Source: Sulfitobacter sp. DFL-14
GTDB lineage: Bacteria > Pseudomonadota > Alphaproteobacteria > Rhodobacterales > Rhodobacteraceae
Assembly (NCBI RefSeq): GCF_003335585.1
Contig: NZ_QBFD01000024.1
Location: 151,101-215,100 of the forward strand
Direction: 5' to 3'
Length of the DNA: 64,000 nucleotides
This document shows positions 17,351 to 26,117 of this stretch, piece after piece (positions within the stretch are counted from its first letter, which is position 1; each line of letters opens with the position of its first letter). The translations under genes and the position numbers were made by a program. The notes beneath the pieces were generated by a model that ran no database searches, was not told the DNA's origin, and was given only the letters and a program-made list of their open reading frames with translations.

Positions 17351-17424
17351 ATCGCCTGCCCGTGCGTCGCACCGAAGGTGCGCCCTTGATCGTCGGCATG
17401 CCTTTGGCATGACGGGTAGGCGAT
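17351..17424. repeat. Candidate branched (three-way junction) palindromic element
   Basis: Outer arms ATCGCCTGCCCGT (17351-17363) and ACGGGTAGGCGAT (17412-17424) pair over 13 bases with one mismatch (G·T in RNA). Inside lie two separate perfect 6-base-pair hairpins with three-base loops: CGCACC-GAA-GGTGCG (17368-17382) and CATGCC-TTT-GGCATG (17397-17411). The result is a compact three-way junction lacking any T run, so it does not look like a simple terminator. It may be a mobile intergenic repeat or a structured RNA. Confidence 0.55.
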
Positions 17425-17666
17425 TTAGTGAGGCTATGTGTTCCCTCGATAGGATTCATCATAGTTGAGAGATAAAGTGGCATGAACATAAGCCAGCATC
17501 GCCCACCCCGGGCAGGCGCTGGCCCGGCTTGCGCCTCACGTCATACTGTGCGCCATACTGCCATTCACCGCAATCCGCGCGGAGGTCCGTTGTCCCGTTC
17601 TGGGTCAGCGATGAGGTAAAAGCCATCTTCGCGCGACCTCATACAACCACAAATAAACCGGGCAGA

Positions 17667-18668
17667 TCAGCCTTGCTTGCCGAACAGCCCACCAAGGGCA
17701 CGCTTGATGATGCTCCGCACCCTGGGGCGTTTCGACGGGGTAAAGGGCAAGGGGCGGCACACCTCCATCGCTGCCACACCGACGCGTGCGGTCAGCGCCC
17801 CGTTCACCAGGCCTTCACCAAAGCGCCGGCTGAGCTTGCCCAGAAGCGATCCGCCCAGGATCGGTTCCAGCATGTCGTCGCCCACGGCCACTGCACCCGT
17901 CGCCACAAGATGCGACAGCACCGCACGGGTCAGCCGCCATGAGCCGAAAAAGCCGGAGCGGCCGCCGTAGATTTCCGCAATCCGGCGGATCATCCGCAGG
18001 TTCGATGTCAGCGCCGCTGCCACATCGGCCAGCGCCAGCGGCACCAGCGCCGTCACCGTCGCCACCTGCCGCGCCGCAGCTTCGACCTCGCGGCTGGCGG
18101 CAAGGTCGAGCGGGCCAAGCAGTTCGGCCTCGGTCAGTGCCAGCAGACCCTGCGCATCCAACTGGTCCCCCCGCAATTCCGCCAGCCTGTCCCGGCCCCA
18201 GCGTGTGTCCTCGCGGCCCTTGTAGAGCGCGACCATCCGGTCTGTGACGGCCCGCGCGGCCCCCAGATCAGCCTGCGCCAGAGCCTCTGCCGCGTCATGG
18301 CGCAGCCCGTCGAGCCGGGCCAGACGGCCAAAGGCAGCCATCTCGCGCAGGCAGAGCAGCGACAGGACCAAAAGGAAGGCTGCGACCAGCACCGTCATCG
18401 CCCAGCCCAGCAGTGGATATTGCGCCATCAACCCGGTGATGAAGCTCCACGCCGCGATGGAGACCGCAGCCCCCACCAGCGCCGTTGCCAGCCACCAGAA
18501 CAGACGCACCAACAACGAGGGGCGCCGCGCGGCAAGCTGGGCAGCGATCTGCATCGCCTGCCCCTTTGGTGCCGGGTCCGACAGATCCGGCACCGGCGGT
18601 GCTTCGGCCACCTGCGGGCGCGGCGCCGCGTCTTCGTCGAGTTCAAACAGAACCGGGCCCCTGGCCAT
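17667..18668 (-). CDS. ycjF: YcjF/TIGR01620 family membrane protein
   Basis: A 333-residue protein of the UPF0283/YcjF family (DUF697-type). It begins MARGPVLFELDEDAAPRPQ, then has two adjacent membrane helices (LVRLFWWLATALVGAAVSIA and WAMTVLVAAFLLVLSLLCLR, ~68-125) and a large helical cytoplasmic domain with NLRMIRRIAEIYGGRSGFFG. The ATG at 18668 overlaps the preceding GNAT stop by one base (TGATG), which I prefer over an in-frame start seven codons upstream. YcjF is nearly always paired with YcjX, as here. The function is unknown; in enterobacteria the pair belongs to the envelope-stress Psp regulon. Confidence 0.88.
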   Translation of the reverse strand: MARGPVLFELDEDAAPRPQVAEAPPVPDLSDPAPKGQAMQIAAQLAARRPSLLVRLFWWLATALVGAAVSIAAWSFITGLMAQYPLLGWAMTVLVAAFLLVLSLLCLREMAAFGRLARLDGLRHDAAEALAQADLGAARAVTDRMVALYKGREDTRWGRDRLAELRGDQLDAQGLLALTEAELLGPLDLAASREVEAAARQVATVTALVPLALADVAAALTSNLRMIRRIAEIYGGRSGFFGSWRLTRAVLSHLVATGAVAVGDDMLEPILGGSLLGKLSRRFGEGLVNGALTARVGVAAMEVCRPLPFTPSKRPRVRSIIKRALGGLFGKQG

Positions 18669-19111
18669 CACCTTGCCTCCTGTTGCCATTCATAGCGAAT
18701 GTCGGGCAGGCCCTCGTCATTGGCCTCGCCCTGCGTCCGCAACGCTTCACGGAACCCATGCCGCAGGTAGAACCGCTGCGCGCCGGTATTGGCCTGGAAG
18801 GTCCAGAGCGTCAGCGCTGGTGCCGCGGCTTGTGCCTGCCGCAGCAGATCGCTGCCAATACCCTGTCCCCGTGCCGCCCGCGCGACATATAGCGCATGCA
18901 GTTGGGCCTCATCACGTGCGGCAAAGCCCAGAACCTCGTCCACCCCCACGGCCAGGGTCACCCAGCCAAGGTCGATCATATCCGCCGCATGGGCCAGATC
19001 CTGTGCCCGGCTGTGAATGCGCGGCATCCAGGGGGTCGTGTCCACGAATTCAGACAGGATCATCCCCACCGCCCCCGCATCGACGGGCCGTGCCGCGCGC
19101 AGCCGGATCAC
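18668..19111 (-). CDS. GNAT family N-acetyltransferase
   Basis: A 147-residue single-domain acetyltransferase. The acetyl-CoA loop is ARAARGQGIGSDLLRQAQ (R/Q-x2-G-x-G/A type), and the typical end NTGAQRFYLRHGFREALRT follows. The acceptor is unknown. It is wedged between ycjX and ycjF: its start overlaps the ycjX stop (ATGA) and its stop overlaps ycjF. Translational coupling on both sides suggests it belongs to the same process, for example modifying an envelope component, but that is inference. Confidence 0.88.
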   Translation of the reverse strand: MIRLRAARPVDAGAVGMILSEFVDTTPWMPRIHSRAQDLAHAADMIDLGWVTLAVGVDEVLGFAARDEAQLHALYVARAARGQGIGSDLLRQAQAAAPALTLWTFQANTGAQRFYLRHGFREALRTQGEANDEGLPDIRYEWQQEAR

Positions 19112-20523
19112 AGCCGGTCCCCGAACAGGAATTCCGCCGCCCGGTCCAGCCGGATATGCGGCGGCCCGTCGCCGGGACGCAACGCCAGCGGGGCCGGTGC
19201 AAACCGCATGATCTGGTAGTCCTGATCCAGCCAGCTTTCCGCCCCGCTGCGCGCCGGCGTCAGCAGATGTGCAGGGTCCGAAGGCAGGTCACCGGGGTAG
19301 AACGCCGCCTCCTTGCCTGTCTCCAGCAGGGTGCCGCGCACCACGCCCAGATCTTCGCCCTGATGTTTCATCATGTCTTCGGTCGTGGCCCGCAGCGAAG
19401 CGATGGACATGGCGGCGGTCCCCGCACCTGCATATTGCGCCCGGTCCCGCGCCTCGCGGGTCAGCGCCTCCATGATCGCGGTCAGCCTGGGATGCTGGCT
19501 GTGATGCAGATGATCGGCCTTGGTGGCGGCAAAGAGGATCTTCTCCACCCGCTTGCGACCCAGCAGACTGCTCAGGAACCGGTTGCGCCCGGGCCTGAAA
19601 GCGCCCAGCGTATCGCCCATGGCGCCGCGCAGGTCCTCCACCGCCTGTGGCCCCTGATGGATCGCACCCAGCGCATCCACCAGCACGATCTGCCGGTCGA
19701 TGCGCGCAAAATGATCCCGGAAAAACGGCCGCACCACGCGGGATTTGTAAGCCTCGAACCGACGCGCCATCTCGCGGTGAAGCGAACTGCGCGAAGACGC
19801 CCCCTCAACCGGAATCGGGGCAAAGGTAAGCACGGGGCTGCCCGCAAGATCGCCGGGCAGCAGAAACCGCCCAGGCGTGCAGTCGGAAAACCCCGCCGCG
19901 CGGGCCTGAACCAGATAATTGCCAAAAAGCCGGGCAAGCTCCTGCGCCAGCGGCTCGTCATGTTTGCCCTCGGGGTCGACGTTGCGCGCGCGCGCCATGA
20001 ATTCGGCAGCCGAAGGCCGCGCCGCGATCCGTTCCAGTGTCTCGCGCGACCAATCTTCAAAACTGCGCTCCATCAGCCCCAGATCCAGCAGCCATTCACC
20101 GGGGTAATCGACAATATCCAGATGGATGGTGCGCGGCCCCTGCAAACCTGCCAGCAAACCCGTGGGCCGCACCTTGAGCGACAGGCGCAATTCGGAAATC
20201 GCGCGGGTGCTGTCGGGCCAATGGGGCGCGGGACCGGTCAGCGCGGCCAGATGGGATTCATATTCGAAACGCGGCACGGTGTCGTCGGGCTGGGGCTGCA
20301 GGAACGCGGCCTGTATCCGCCCCTCCCGCGCGGCAACCAGACCGGGCATGCGGCCATGGTCCAGCAGGTTCGCCACCAGCGAGGTGATAAAGACCGTCTT
20401 GCCGGACCGCGCCAGCCCGGTCACGCCCAGCCGGATAACGGGCTCCATGAACGTCTCCGACACCGTGTCCTGCACATTTTCGACCTGACGCCAGATGCCG
20501 TCCGCGATCCGCCCGATGACCAA
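19108..20523 (-). CDS. ycjX: YcjX family P-loop protein (DUF463)
   Basis: A 471-residue protein with Walker A GLARSGKTVFITSLVANLL near residue 35 and the DUF463 landmarks LDIVDYPGEWLLDLGLM, QIVLVDALGAIHQGP and the late FAATKADHLHHSQHP, an NKxD-like base-recognition motif read here as TKAD. It is a predicted GTPase acting at the cytoplasmic membrane with YcjF. The gene is divergent from truA with an 88-base gap. Length and motif order match the family. Confidence 0.9.
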   Translation of the reverse strand: MVIGRIADGIWRQVENVQDTVSETFMEPVIRLGVTGLARSGKTVFITSLVANLLDHGRMPGLVAAREGRIQAAFLQPQPDDTVPRFEYESHLAALTGPAPHWPDSTRAISELRLSLKVRPTGLLAGLQGPRTIHLDIVDYPGEWLLDLGLMERSFEDWSRETLERIAARPSAAEFMARARNVDPEGKHDEPLAQELARLFGNYLVQARAAGFSDCTPGRFLLPGDLAGSPVLTFAPIPVEGASSRSSLHREMARRFEAYKSRVVRPFFRDHFARIDRQIVLVDALGAIHQGPQAVEDLRGAMGDTLGAFRPGRNRFLSSLLGRKRVEKILFAATKADHLHHSQHPRLTAIMEALTREARDRAQYAGAGTAAMSIASLRATTEDMMKHQGEDLGVVRGTLLETGKEAAFYPGDLPSDPAHLLTPARSGAESWLDQDYQIMRFAPAPLALRPGDGPPHIRLDRAAEFLFGDRL

Positions 20524-20611
20524 TGCCTTGCCCGTCCCTTCGTTGCTGGGTGTAACATAGGGCCGCGACGCGGGGATTGCCAGATGGCCACCGCCCCGCT
20601 AAAGCGCGGCC

Positions 20612-21379
20612 ATGCCCCGATATGCCCTGAAAATCGAATACCACGGCGCGCCCTTCGTTGGCTGGCAAAGGCAGACGAACCTGTCCTCCGTTCAGGGCGC
20701 GATCGAAGCGGCCCTGGCCCGGCTGGAACCGCGCACCCACAACATTGTCGCCGCCGGGCGCACCGACGCGGGCGTGCATGCGCTGGCGCAGGTGGCCCAT
20801 TGCGACATGGCGGATGACTGGGACCCGTTTCGCCTGTCGGAAGCGCTGAACTATCACCTCAAGCCGCAGCCCGTCGCGATCCTTGATTGCAAGGCCGTGA
20901 CGGATGATTTTCACGCGCGCTTTTCAGCGCTGGAACGGCGGTATCTTTTCCGCATCCTGTCGCGCCGCGCACCTGCCGTGCACAGCGCCGGTCTGGTCTG
21001 GCAGATCAAACACCGGCTGGACCTTGAGGCCATGCAGGAGGCGGCGGGGATTCTGCTTGGAAAGCACGACTTTACCACCTTTCGTTCAACCGTCTGTCAG
21101 GCGGACAGCCCGGTCAAGACGCTGGATCACCTGACCATTGCCCAGGTTGAGGCACCCGGCGGCGTGGAATACCATTTCGATGTGCGCGCACGGTCGTTCC
21201 TGCACAATCAGGTCCGCAGCTTTGTCGGCTCGCTGGAGCGGGTCGGCACCGGATCATGGCAGCCGCAGGACATGCAAAAGGCGCTTGATGCCCGCGACCG
21301 GGCGGCCTGCGGTCCGGTCTGCCCGCCACAGGGGCTTTACCTCGCGCATGTGGGCTATCCGGACGATCCCTTCGCCTGA
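20612..21379 (+). CDS. truA: tRNA pseudouridine(38-40) synthase TruA
   Basis: A 255-residue pseudouridine synthase acting on positions 38-40 of the tRNA anticodon arm. The catalytic Asp is D52 in [29 protein letters not shown] at the N-terminus, [13 protein letters not shown], and [17 protein letters not shown] are standard TruA blocks. The length is normal. It ends just before a pair of strong palindromes separating it from the convergent gnd. Confidence 0.95.
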   Translation: MPRYALKIEYHGAPFVGWQRQTNLSSVQGAIEAALARLEPRTHNIVAAGRTDAGVHALAQVAHCDMADDWDPFRLSEALNYHLKPQPVAILDCKAVTDDFHARFSALERRYLFRILSRRAPAVHSAGLVWQIKHRLDLEAMQEAAGILLGKHDFTTFRSTVCQADSPVKTLDHLTIAQVEAPGGVEYHFDVRARSFLHNQVRSFVGSLERVGTGSWQPQDMQKALDARDRAACGPVCPPQGLYLAHVGYPDDPFA

Positions 21380-21386
21380 GGCGGCG

Positions 21387-21430
21387 CCAGACTTTTGAAA
21401 AGTCTGGCCCGATTTTTTCGAAAAAATCGG
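21387..21430. terminator. Tandem AT-cored palindromes between convergent truA and gnd
   Basis: Two hairpins follow each other by one base. The first pairs CCAGACTTTT (21387-21396) with AAAAGTCTGG (21398-21407). The second is a perfect 22-base palindrome (21409-21430) whose left arm is CCGATTTTTTC. Each has a GC end and a T/A centre, so each offers a T run to both directions of transcription. They serve as a two-way terminator. Confidence 0.8.
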
Positions 21431-21447
21431 CGGTTGCGCCCGATTGC

Positions 21448-22860
21448 TCAGCTCAGCCCGTTCCAGGTTCCGTGGTGCTGGCCCGGCAAGTCCAGCCGCT
21501 CGAACCCGTGATGCCCGAAGAAATCCCGCTGCGCCTGGATCAGGTTTGCCGTGCCCCGCGCCCGGCGCATGGTGTCATACCACGCCAGCCCCGCAGAGAG
21601 CACAGGCAGCGCCACGCCCATGGAGACCGCCGCCACCAGCACCCGCCGCAATGCCGGGATTGCCTCCTGCAGCTGGGCACGGATCGCGGGGGTCAGGATC
21701 AGGTGGCCATGAGGCAGCTCTCCGCGGAAGGCTGACGCAAGGTCATCCAGCAAGGCGGAGCGGATGATGCAGCCGGCCCGCCAGATCTCTGAAATCCGGG
21801 CCAGATCCAGCTGCCAGCCGAATTCCCCGGAAGCCGCCGACAGGATGCGGAACCCCTGCGCATGCGACAGGATACGCCCCGCCAGCAGCGCCAGCTCCAG
21901 ATCCCTGTCAGAGGGCATCTGCGCGTCCAGCGCGCCCCCTGCAAGCATCGGTTCCGCCGCCGCGCGCATGTCCTTTTCCGAGGACCAGCCGCGCGCGCCC
22001 ACCGCCGCCTCGATGGTGCTGGCAGACTGTCCCATCCTCAGGGCCTCTATCAGGGTCCAGCGGCCGGTGCCCTTTTGCCCCGCCTGATCGCGGATCACAT
22101 CGACCATCGGCTGCCCCGTCTCCCTGTCGGTGGAGGACAGCACGGTCGCGGATACATCCATCAGGTAGGATTTCAGCGGCCCCTCGCGCCAGCCCTCAAA
22201 GAGCTTGCCGATGCTCTGCGCCGATTGTTCGGCACCGTCGCGCAACAGCCCGTAAACCTCTGCAATCATTTGCATATCGGCATATTCGATCCCGTTGTGA
22301 ACGGTCTTCACGAAATGGCCCGCCCCGTCGGGCCCCAGATGCGCAACGCAGGGCTCCCCCTCGAATCTCGCGGCAATCGCCTCCAGCATCGGTTGCAACC
22401 GGGTCCAGGAATGACCGGTGCCGCCCACCATCATCGAAGGGCCGTGGCGCGCGCCCTCCTCACCGCCCGACACGCCCATGCCGACGAAATGCAGCCCCTT
22501 GTCCTTCAGCGCAGCCGCGCGTCTGCGGGTGTCGTTGAAATCGGCATTTCCGCCGTCGATAATGGTATCGCCCGGGTCCAGCAGGGGTGCGATCTCGGCG
22601 ATCATCACATCCATCGGAGCGCCCGACGGGATCATGAACAGGATCGACCGGGGAGTGGCGAGCGCCGCGACGAATTCGGCCAGTGCCGGGGTGCCGACAA
22701 GGCGGTCAGCCAGCGGCCCCGCTTCCACCAGGAACGGGTCGATCCATTCCGCCTCCCGGTTGGACACCGCAACGGTGAATCCGCTCTCTGCCAAATTCAA
22801 TGCCAGAGCAGAACCCATTGTCCCCAAACCGAAAACACCTATATCTGCAGTGGCGGTCAT
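21448..22860 (-). CDS. gnd: 6-phosphogluconate dehydrogenase (decarboxylating)
   Basis: Oxidises and decarboxylates 6-phosphogluconate to ribulose-5-phosphate with NADP in the pentose phosphate pathway. The Rossmann motif GVFGLGTMGSALALNLAE opens the protein; the substrate site appears as GMGVSGGEEGARHGPSMM and HFVKTVHNGIEYADMQMI (catalytic Lys and His/Asn), and RRARGTANLIQAQRDFFGHH near the C-terminus is typical. The ATG at 22860 follows GAGGGA; a longer in-frame start 48 codons upstream has no support. This gives 470 residues, the usual size. Confidence 0.94.
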   Translation of the reverse strand: MTATADIGVFGLGTMGSALALNLAESGFTVAVSNREAEWIDPFLVEAGPLADRLVGTPALAEFVAALATPRSILFMIPSGAPMDVMIAEIAPLLDPGDTIIDGGNADFNDTRRRAAALKDKGLHFVGMGVSGGEEGARHGPSMMVGGTGHSWTRLQPMLEAIAARFEGEPCVAHLGPDGAGHFVKTVHNGIEYADMQMIAEVYGLLRDGAEQSAQSIGKLFEGWREGPLKSYLMDVSATVLSSTDRETGQPMVDVIRDQAGQKGTGRWTLIEALRMGQSASTIEAAVGARGWSSEKDMRAAAEPMLAGGALDAQMPSDRDLELALLAGRILSHAQGFRILSAASGEFGWQLDLARISEIWRAGCIIRSALLDDLASAFRGELPHGHLILTPAIRAQLQEAIPALRRVLVAAVSMGVALPVLSAGLAWYDTMRRARGTANLIQAQRDFFGHHGFERLDLPGQHHGTWNGLS

Positions 22861-23009
22861 GATTGCTCCCTCAATTGTTTGTCCGCAGAGTGGTCGCTGG
22901 ACCCGCAAGGTGCAAGCCAACAGATTGGATTTGCCTTTCGGCGGGGAATAAGTTATCCACAGGCAGCTACAAGACGATGATATTAATAAGAAATTAACAG
23001 GCAAACCAG

Positions 23010-23468
23010 ATGATACACGCCTTTCGCCTCGCCTGGACCGAGATGGTCCTTCCTATTCTGAAACGCCCCAAGCGTTTGCAGGTCGCGGCCCTGTGCTATC
23101 GCGACACACCGGAGGGCAAGCGCGTGCTGCTGATCACCAGCCGCGACACGGGCCGCTGGATCGTGCCCAAGGGCTGGCCGATCGACGGGCTGGACGGCCC
23201 CGGTGCCGCCCTGCAGGAAGCCTGGGAAGAAGCCGGCGTGCGCAAGGCCGAGATCGAAAGCGATCCGGTGGGATTTTACTATTATGCCAAGGGCATGACC
23301 GAAGGTCTGACCATCCCGGTCGAGGCGCAGGTCTACCTGACGCGGGTCAAGGAGCTGGGCGAGGATTATCCGGAGGCGGATGAGCGCAAGCGCGCCTGGT
23401 TCACCCCCGAACGGGCCGCCGAGCTGGTCGAGGAACCTGACCTGCAGGACATGCTGCGCGCCCTCTGA
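23010..23468 (+). CDS. Nudix hydrolase
   Basis: A 152-residue Nudix protein. The Nudix box is in altered form, ending GAALQEAWEEAGV (residues ~69-81) after WIVPKGWPIDGLDGP. The catalytic glutamates EAWEE are present, while the early Glu of the usual G-x5-E is not. The layout, with KGWP and a basic N-terminus ILKRPKRLQVAAL, is close to the diadenosine/diphosphoinositol polyphosphate hydrolase branch. The substrate is not determined. It diverges from gnd across 149 bases of fairly AT-rich DNA. Confidence 0.87.
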   Translation: MIHAFRLAWTEMVLPILKRPKRLQVAALCYRDTPEGKRVLLITSRDTGRWIVPKGWPIDGLDGPGAALQEAWEEAGVRKAEIESDPVGFYYYAKGMTEGLTIPVEAQVYLTRVKELGEDYPEADERKRAWFTPERAAELVEEPDLQDMLRAL

Positions 23469-23571
23469 AGCCCCTGACGGCCCCCCGCGATCCCACAGCA
23501 CACTTGCGCGCGAAGGCCCGCTGTGCCAACCGGTGGAACCCATAGATATGTCACCGGGGGAGACAACAGCT

Positions 23572-25053
23572 ATGAGCAGCCGACCGAAGGGCAGCCAATG
23601 GAAGACGCTGGATACCGACCTTAATCGGATTTCGCAGGTCGAACAGGCCACGGCCTATGTGTCGCGGCCGCTGGTCGCCACCGGGATCGCGCTGGCCTTC
23701 ATGGTGCTGGCCGGCGTGATGGCTTCCATATTCTTCGGTCAGACCCCGCAGAACTTCGTGGTGATCGCCGCCGCCGTCTTTGGCGCCTACATGGCGGTCA
23801 ACATCGGGGCAAATGACGTTGCCAACAACATGGGTCCGGCGGTCGGGGCGAATGCCCTGACCATGGGCGGGGCCATCCTGATCGCGGCGCTGTGCGAAAG
23901 CGCTGGCGCCCTGCTGGCGGGGGGCGACGTGGTCTCCACCATTTCGAAAGGCATCATCGACCCCGCTTCCATCGCGGACACGCGTATCTTCATCTGGGCG
24001 ATGATGGCGGCGCTCATTTCCTCTGCCCTCTGGGTCAATCTGGCCACCTGGGTCGGGGCGCCCGTCTCGACCACCCATTCGGTTGTGGGCGGGGTCATGG
24101 GGGCCGGGATCGCGGCGGCAGGGATGTCTGTGGTCAACTGGCCCTCCATGGGTCTGATCGCGGCAAGCTGGGTCATCTCGCCGGTGCTGGGTGGTGTCGT
24201 GGCGGCCAGCTTCCTGGCCTTCATCAAGGCGCGCATCCTGTACCAGGAGGACAAGATTGCCGCCTCGCGGACCTGGGTTCCTGTGCTGGTCGGGATCATG
24301 GCCGGTGTCTTTGCCACCTATCTCGCGCTCAAGGGTTTGAACAAGGTCGTCACCATCGGCATGTCCACTGCGTTGATCATCGGCGTGCTGGTGGGTCTGG
24401 CCACCTATGCCATTTCCGCACCGCGGATCCGGCGCAAGTCGGAAGGGATGGAGAACCGCAACAAATCCGTCAAACTGCTCTTTGGCCTGCCGCTGGTCTT
24501 TTCGGCGGCGCTGCTCAGCTTTGCCCATGGCGCCAATGACGTGGCCAATGCGGTCGGGCCCCTGGCGGCCATCGTGCATGCCAGTGAATTCGGCGGCTTC
24601 GAAGCCAAGGTCAGCATCCCGCATTGGGTCATGGTGATCGGCGCCTTCGGAATCTCTTTCGGGTTGTTCCTGTTCGGGCCCAAACTGATCCGCATGGTCG
24701 GCAGCCAGATCACCAAACTGAACCCGATGCGCGCCTATTGCGTCGCGCTCTCTGCCGCCATTACGGTGATCATCGCCTCCTGGCTGGGTCTGCCGGTCAG
24801 TTCGACACATATCGCCGTCGGCGGCGTCTTCGGTGTCGGGTTCTACCGCGAATGGCATATGGAGCGCCGGTTGCGCCGACCGGATGTCACCGTCGGCACC
24901 GTCAAAAGGATCGCGCCAGAGGAACGCCGCCGCCGCAAGCTGGTGCGCCGGTCGCATTTCATGACCATCGTCGCGGCCTGGGTGATCACCGTACCGGCGG
25001 CGGCTACGATCTCGGCGCTGGTTTTCCTGGTATTGAACTTCGTGACGAACTGA
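23572..25053 (+). CDS. Inorganic phosphate transporter (PiT family)
   Basis: A 493-residue phosphate permease. The two PiT signatures are visible: GANDVANNMGPAVGANALTM in the first half and GANDVANAVGPLAAIV in the second, each followed by a glycine-rich helix. SAPVSTTHSVVGG-like and GLPVSSTHIAVGGVFGVG segments are also conserved. An intracellular basic loop (ISAPRIRRKSEGMENRNKSVK) divides the halves. The ATG at 23572 follows GGGGGAG by about eight bases. Longer in-frame starts overlap the Nudix gene and lack family similarity. Confidence 0.92.
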   Translation: MSSRPKGSQWKTLDTDLNRISQVEQATAYVSRPLVATGIALAFMVLAGVMASIFFGQTPQNFVVIAAAVFGAYMAVNIGANDVANNMGPAVGANALTMGGAILIAALCESAGALLAGGDVVSTISKGIIDPASIADTRIFIWAMMAALISSALWVNLATWVGAPVSTTHSVVGGVMGAGIAAAGMSVVNWPSMGLIAASWVISPVLGGVVAASFLAFIKARILYQEDKIAASRTWVPVLVGIMAGVFATYLALKGLNKVVTIGMSTALIIGVLVGLATYAISAPRIRRKSEGMENRNKSVKLLFGLPLVFSAALLSFAHGANDVANAVGPLAAIVHASEFGGFEAKVSIPHWVMVIGAFGISFGLFLFGPKLIRMVGSQITKLNPMRAYCVALSAAITVIIASWLGLPVSSTHIAVGGVFGVGFYREWHMERRLRRPDVTVGTVKRIAPEERRRRKLVRRSHFMTIVAAWVITVPAAATISALVFLVLNFVTN

Positions 25054-25066
25054 CTGCCGCCCGGGA

Positions 25067-26110
25067 TCAGGCCTGTTGATCCAGGGGCCGCGCAGCGGTG
25101 CGTTTCAACTCGGCCCGCAATGCGGCGGCGGGCAGGTTGGGCAGGCCCTGACCTGCGATTTCAGCCGTCTCGATCAGTTCGGCCACCAATCGTGCAACCG
25201 GTGTCCTGCGCCCCAGTTCCGCGCCCATGCGGATAAGCTCGCCCTGCAGCGCGTCGATCTCTGTCGGGCGATGCGCCATCAGGTCATAGGACATGGAGGC
25301 GCGGGCCTGATCGTCGATCGTCAGCATCTGTGCGGCCACCCGCGTAAAAAGCGGCGTGGGCAACCGAAAGATCCAGGGGACGGCACCGACGGTAACCGGC
25401 GTTGTCGAGGCAGGCGAAATCCCCTTGGCGCGCAGCACCGCCAGCGCCTCGGCCCATTGATCGGCCATCAGCCGCCGCCAGCCCCTGTCGTGCAGCTGCG
25501 CCTTCAGCGGCAGGCCGCTGAGCGCATTCAGCGCATTGTTGAGATTGATCAGGAACTTGCCCCATTGCACGGCGTCGATGTCGCGGCTTTCCACGACCCG
25601 CAGGTAAGGTACGCTGAGCAAGGCACTCAGATCGTCCGGCCCGGCCCCGATGACGATATCGCCGCTGGTCGCGCGGTGATAACCGCCCTGCCCCATCGGC
25701 ACCACGTTGAAGGGCACCATCCCCCCGCGCAGGTCGCGGCCCGGCAGGAGGCGCTGCAGCGTCAGGACATTGGTCACCCCGTTCTGAAGGCTCACCACCG
25801 GGCATTTCGCGGGCGCATGCCGGTCGATCAGCCGCGCGATCTGCGCGGTGCTGCCCGATTTGACCGTCACAAGGATCAGATCGGCATCGGCCAGGCAGGC
25901 AGGGTCTTCCGACAGGGTCATCCTGTCACCGCTGACCTTTTGCGCCATGCCGTCGAAATCCGTCAGGGTCAGCCCGTGGGTATGTATCTCCGCCGCGACC
26001 CTTGGCCGGAGCAGCAAGGTCACCTGTGCCCCTGCCGCCGCCAGCACCCCACCTACGAAACAGCCGATGGCACCCGCACCGGCTATGACGATATTGGGGT
26101 CTGCGCGCAT
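25067..26110 (-). CDS. 2-dehydropantoate 2-reductase family protein
   Basis: A 347-residue NADP-dependent reductase of the ApbA/PanE family, which converts 2-dehydropantoate to pantoate for pantothenate and coenzyme A. The Rossmann motif GAGAIGCFVGG is at residues 11-21, followed by VTVKSGSTAQIA and VVSLQNGVTN. The helix bearing the catalytic Lys reads VQWGKFLINLNNALNAL. The family contains paralogues with other 2-oxoacid substrates, so PanE activity is likely but not assured. It lies eight bases after argF on the same strand. Confidence 0.85.
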   Translation of the reverse strand: MRADPNIVIAGAGAIGCFVGGVLAAAGAQVTLLLRPRVAAEIHTHGLTLTDFDGMAQKVSGDRMTLSEDPACLADADLILVTVKSGSTAQIARLIDRHAPAKCPVVSLQNGVTNVLTLQRLLPGRDLRGGMVPFNVVPMGQGGYHRATSGDIVIGAGPDDLSALLSVPYLRVVESRDIDAVQWGKFLINLNNALNALSGLPLKAQLHDRGWRRLMADQWAEALAVLRAKGISPASTTPVTVGAVPWIFRLPTPLFTRVAAQMLTIDDQARASMSYDLMAHRPTEIDALQGELIRMGAELGRRTPVARLVAELIETAEIAGQGLPNLPAAALRAELKRTAARPLDQQA

Positions 26111-26117
26111 TGCGGTC

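Larger units (their letters stand above)
17030..17666. other. 637-base non-coding region with stem-loops
   Basis: No convincing gene lies between the RND adaptor start and the ycjF end. Short frames here have no ribosome site, no recognisable protein and odd composition. The region holds an operator-like dyad at 17062-17078, an 8-base inverted repeat CTGACCCA/TGGGTCAG (17219-17226, 17270-17277), and the branched hairpin element at 17351-17424. It looks like the adaptor promoter region followed by repeat-like intergenic DNA. Confidence 0.6.

Noticed and set aside
17047..17489. Short frames in the gene-free region near 17.2-17.5 kb
   Set aside because: No ribosome site and no similarity to a family; one spans the branched hairpin, which explains its odd composition.
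18244..20817. An 857-codon open frame on the plus strand
   Set aside because: It runs antisense to ycjF, the GNAT gene and ycjX, all with clear family motifs. Its protein is Arg/Pro/Gln-rich, as expected from the complement of GC-rich genes, and has no recognisable domain.
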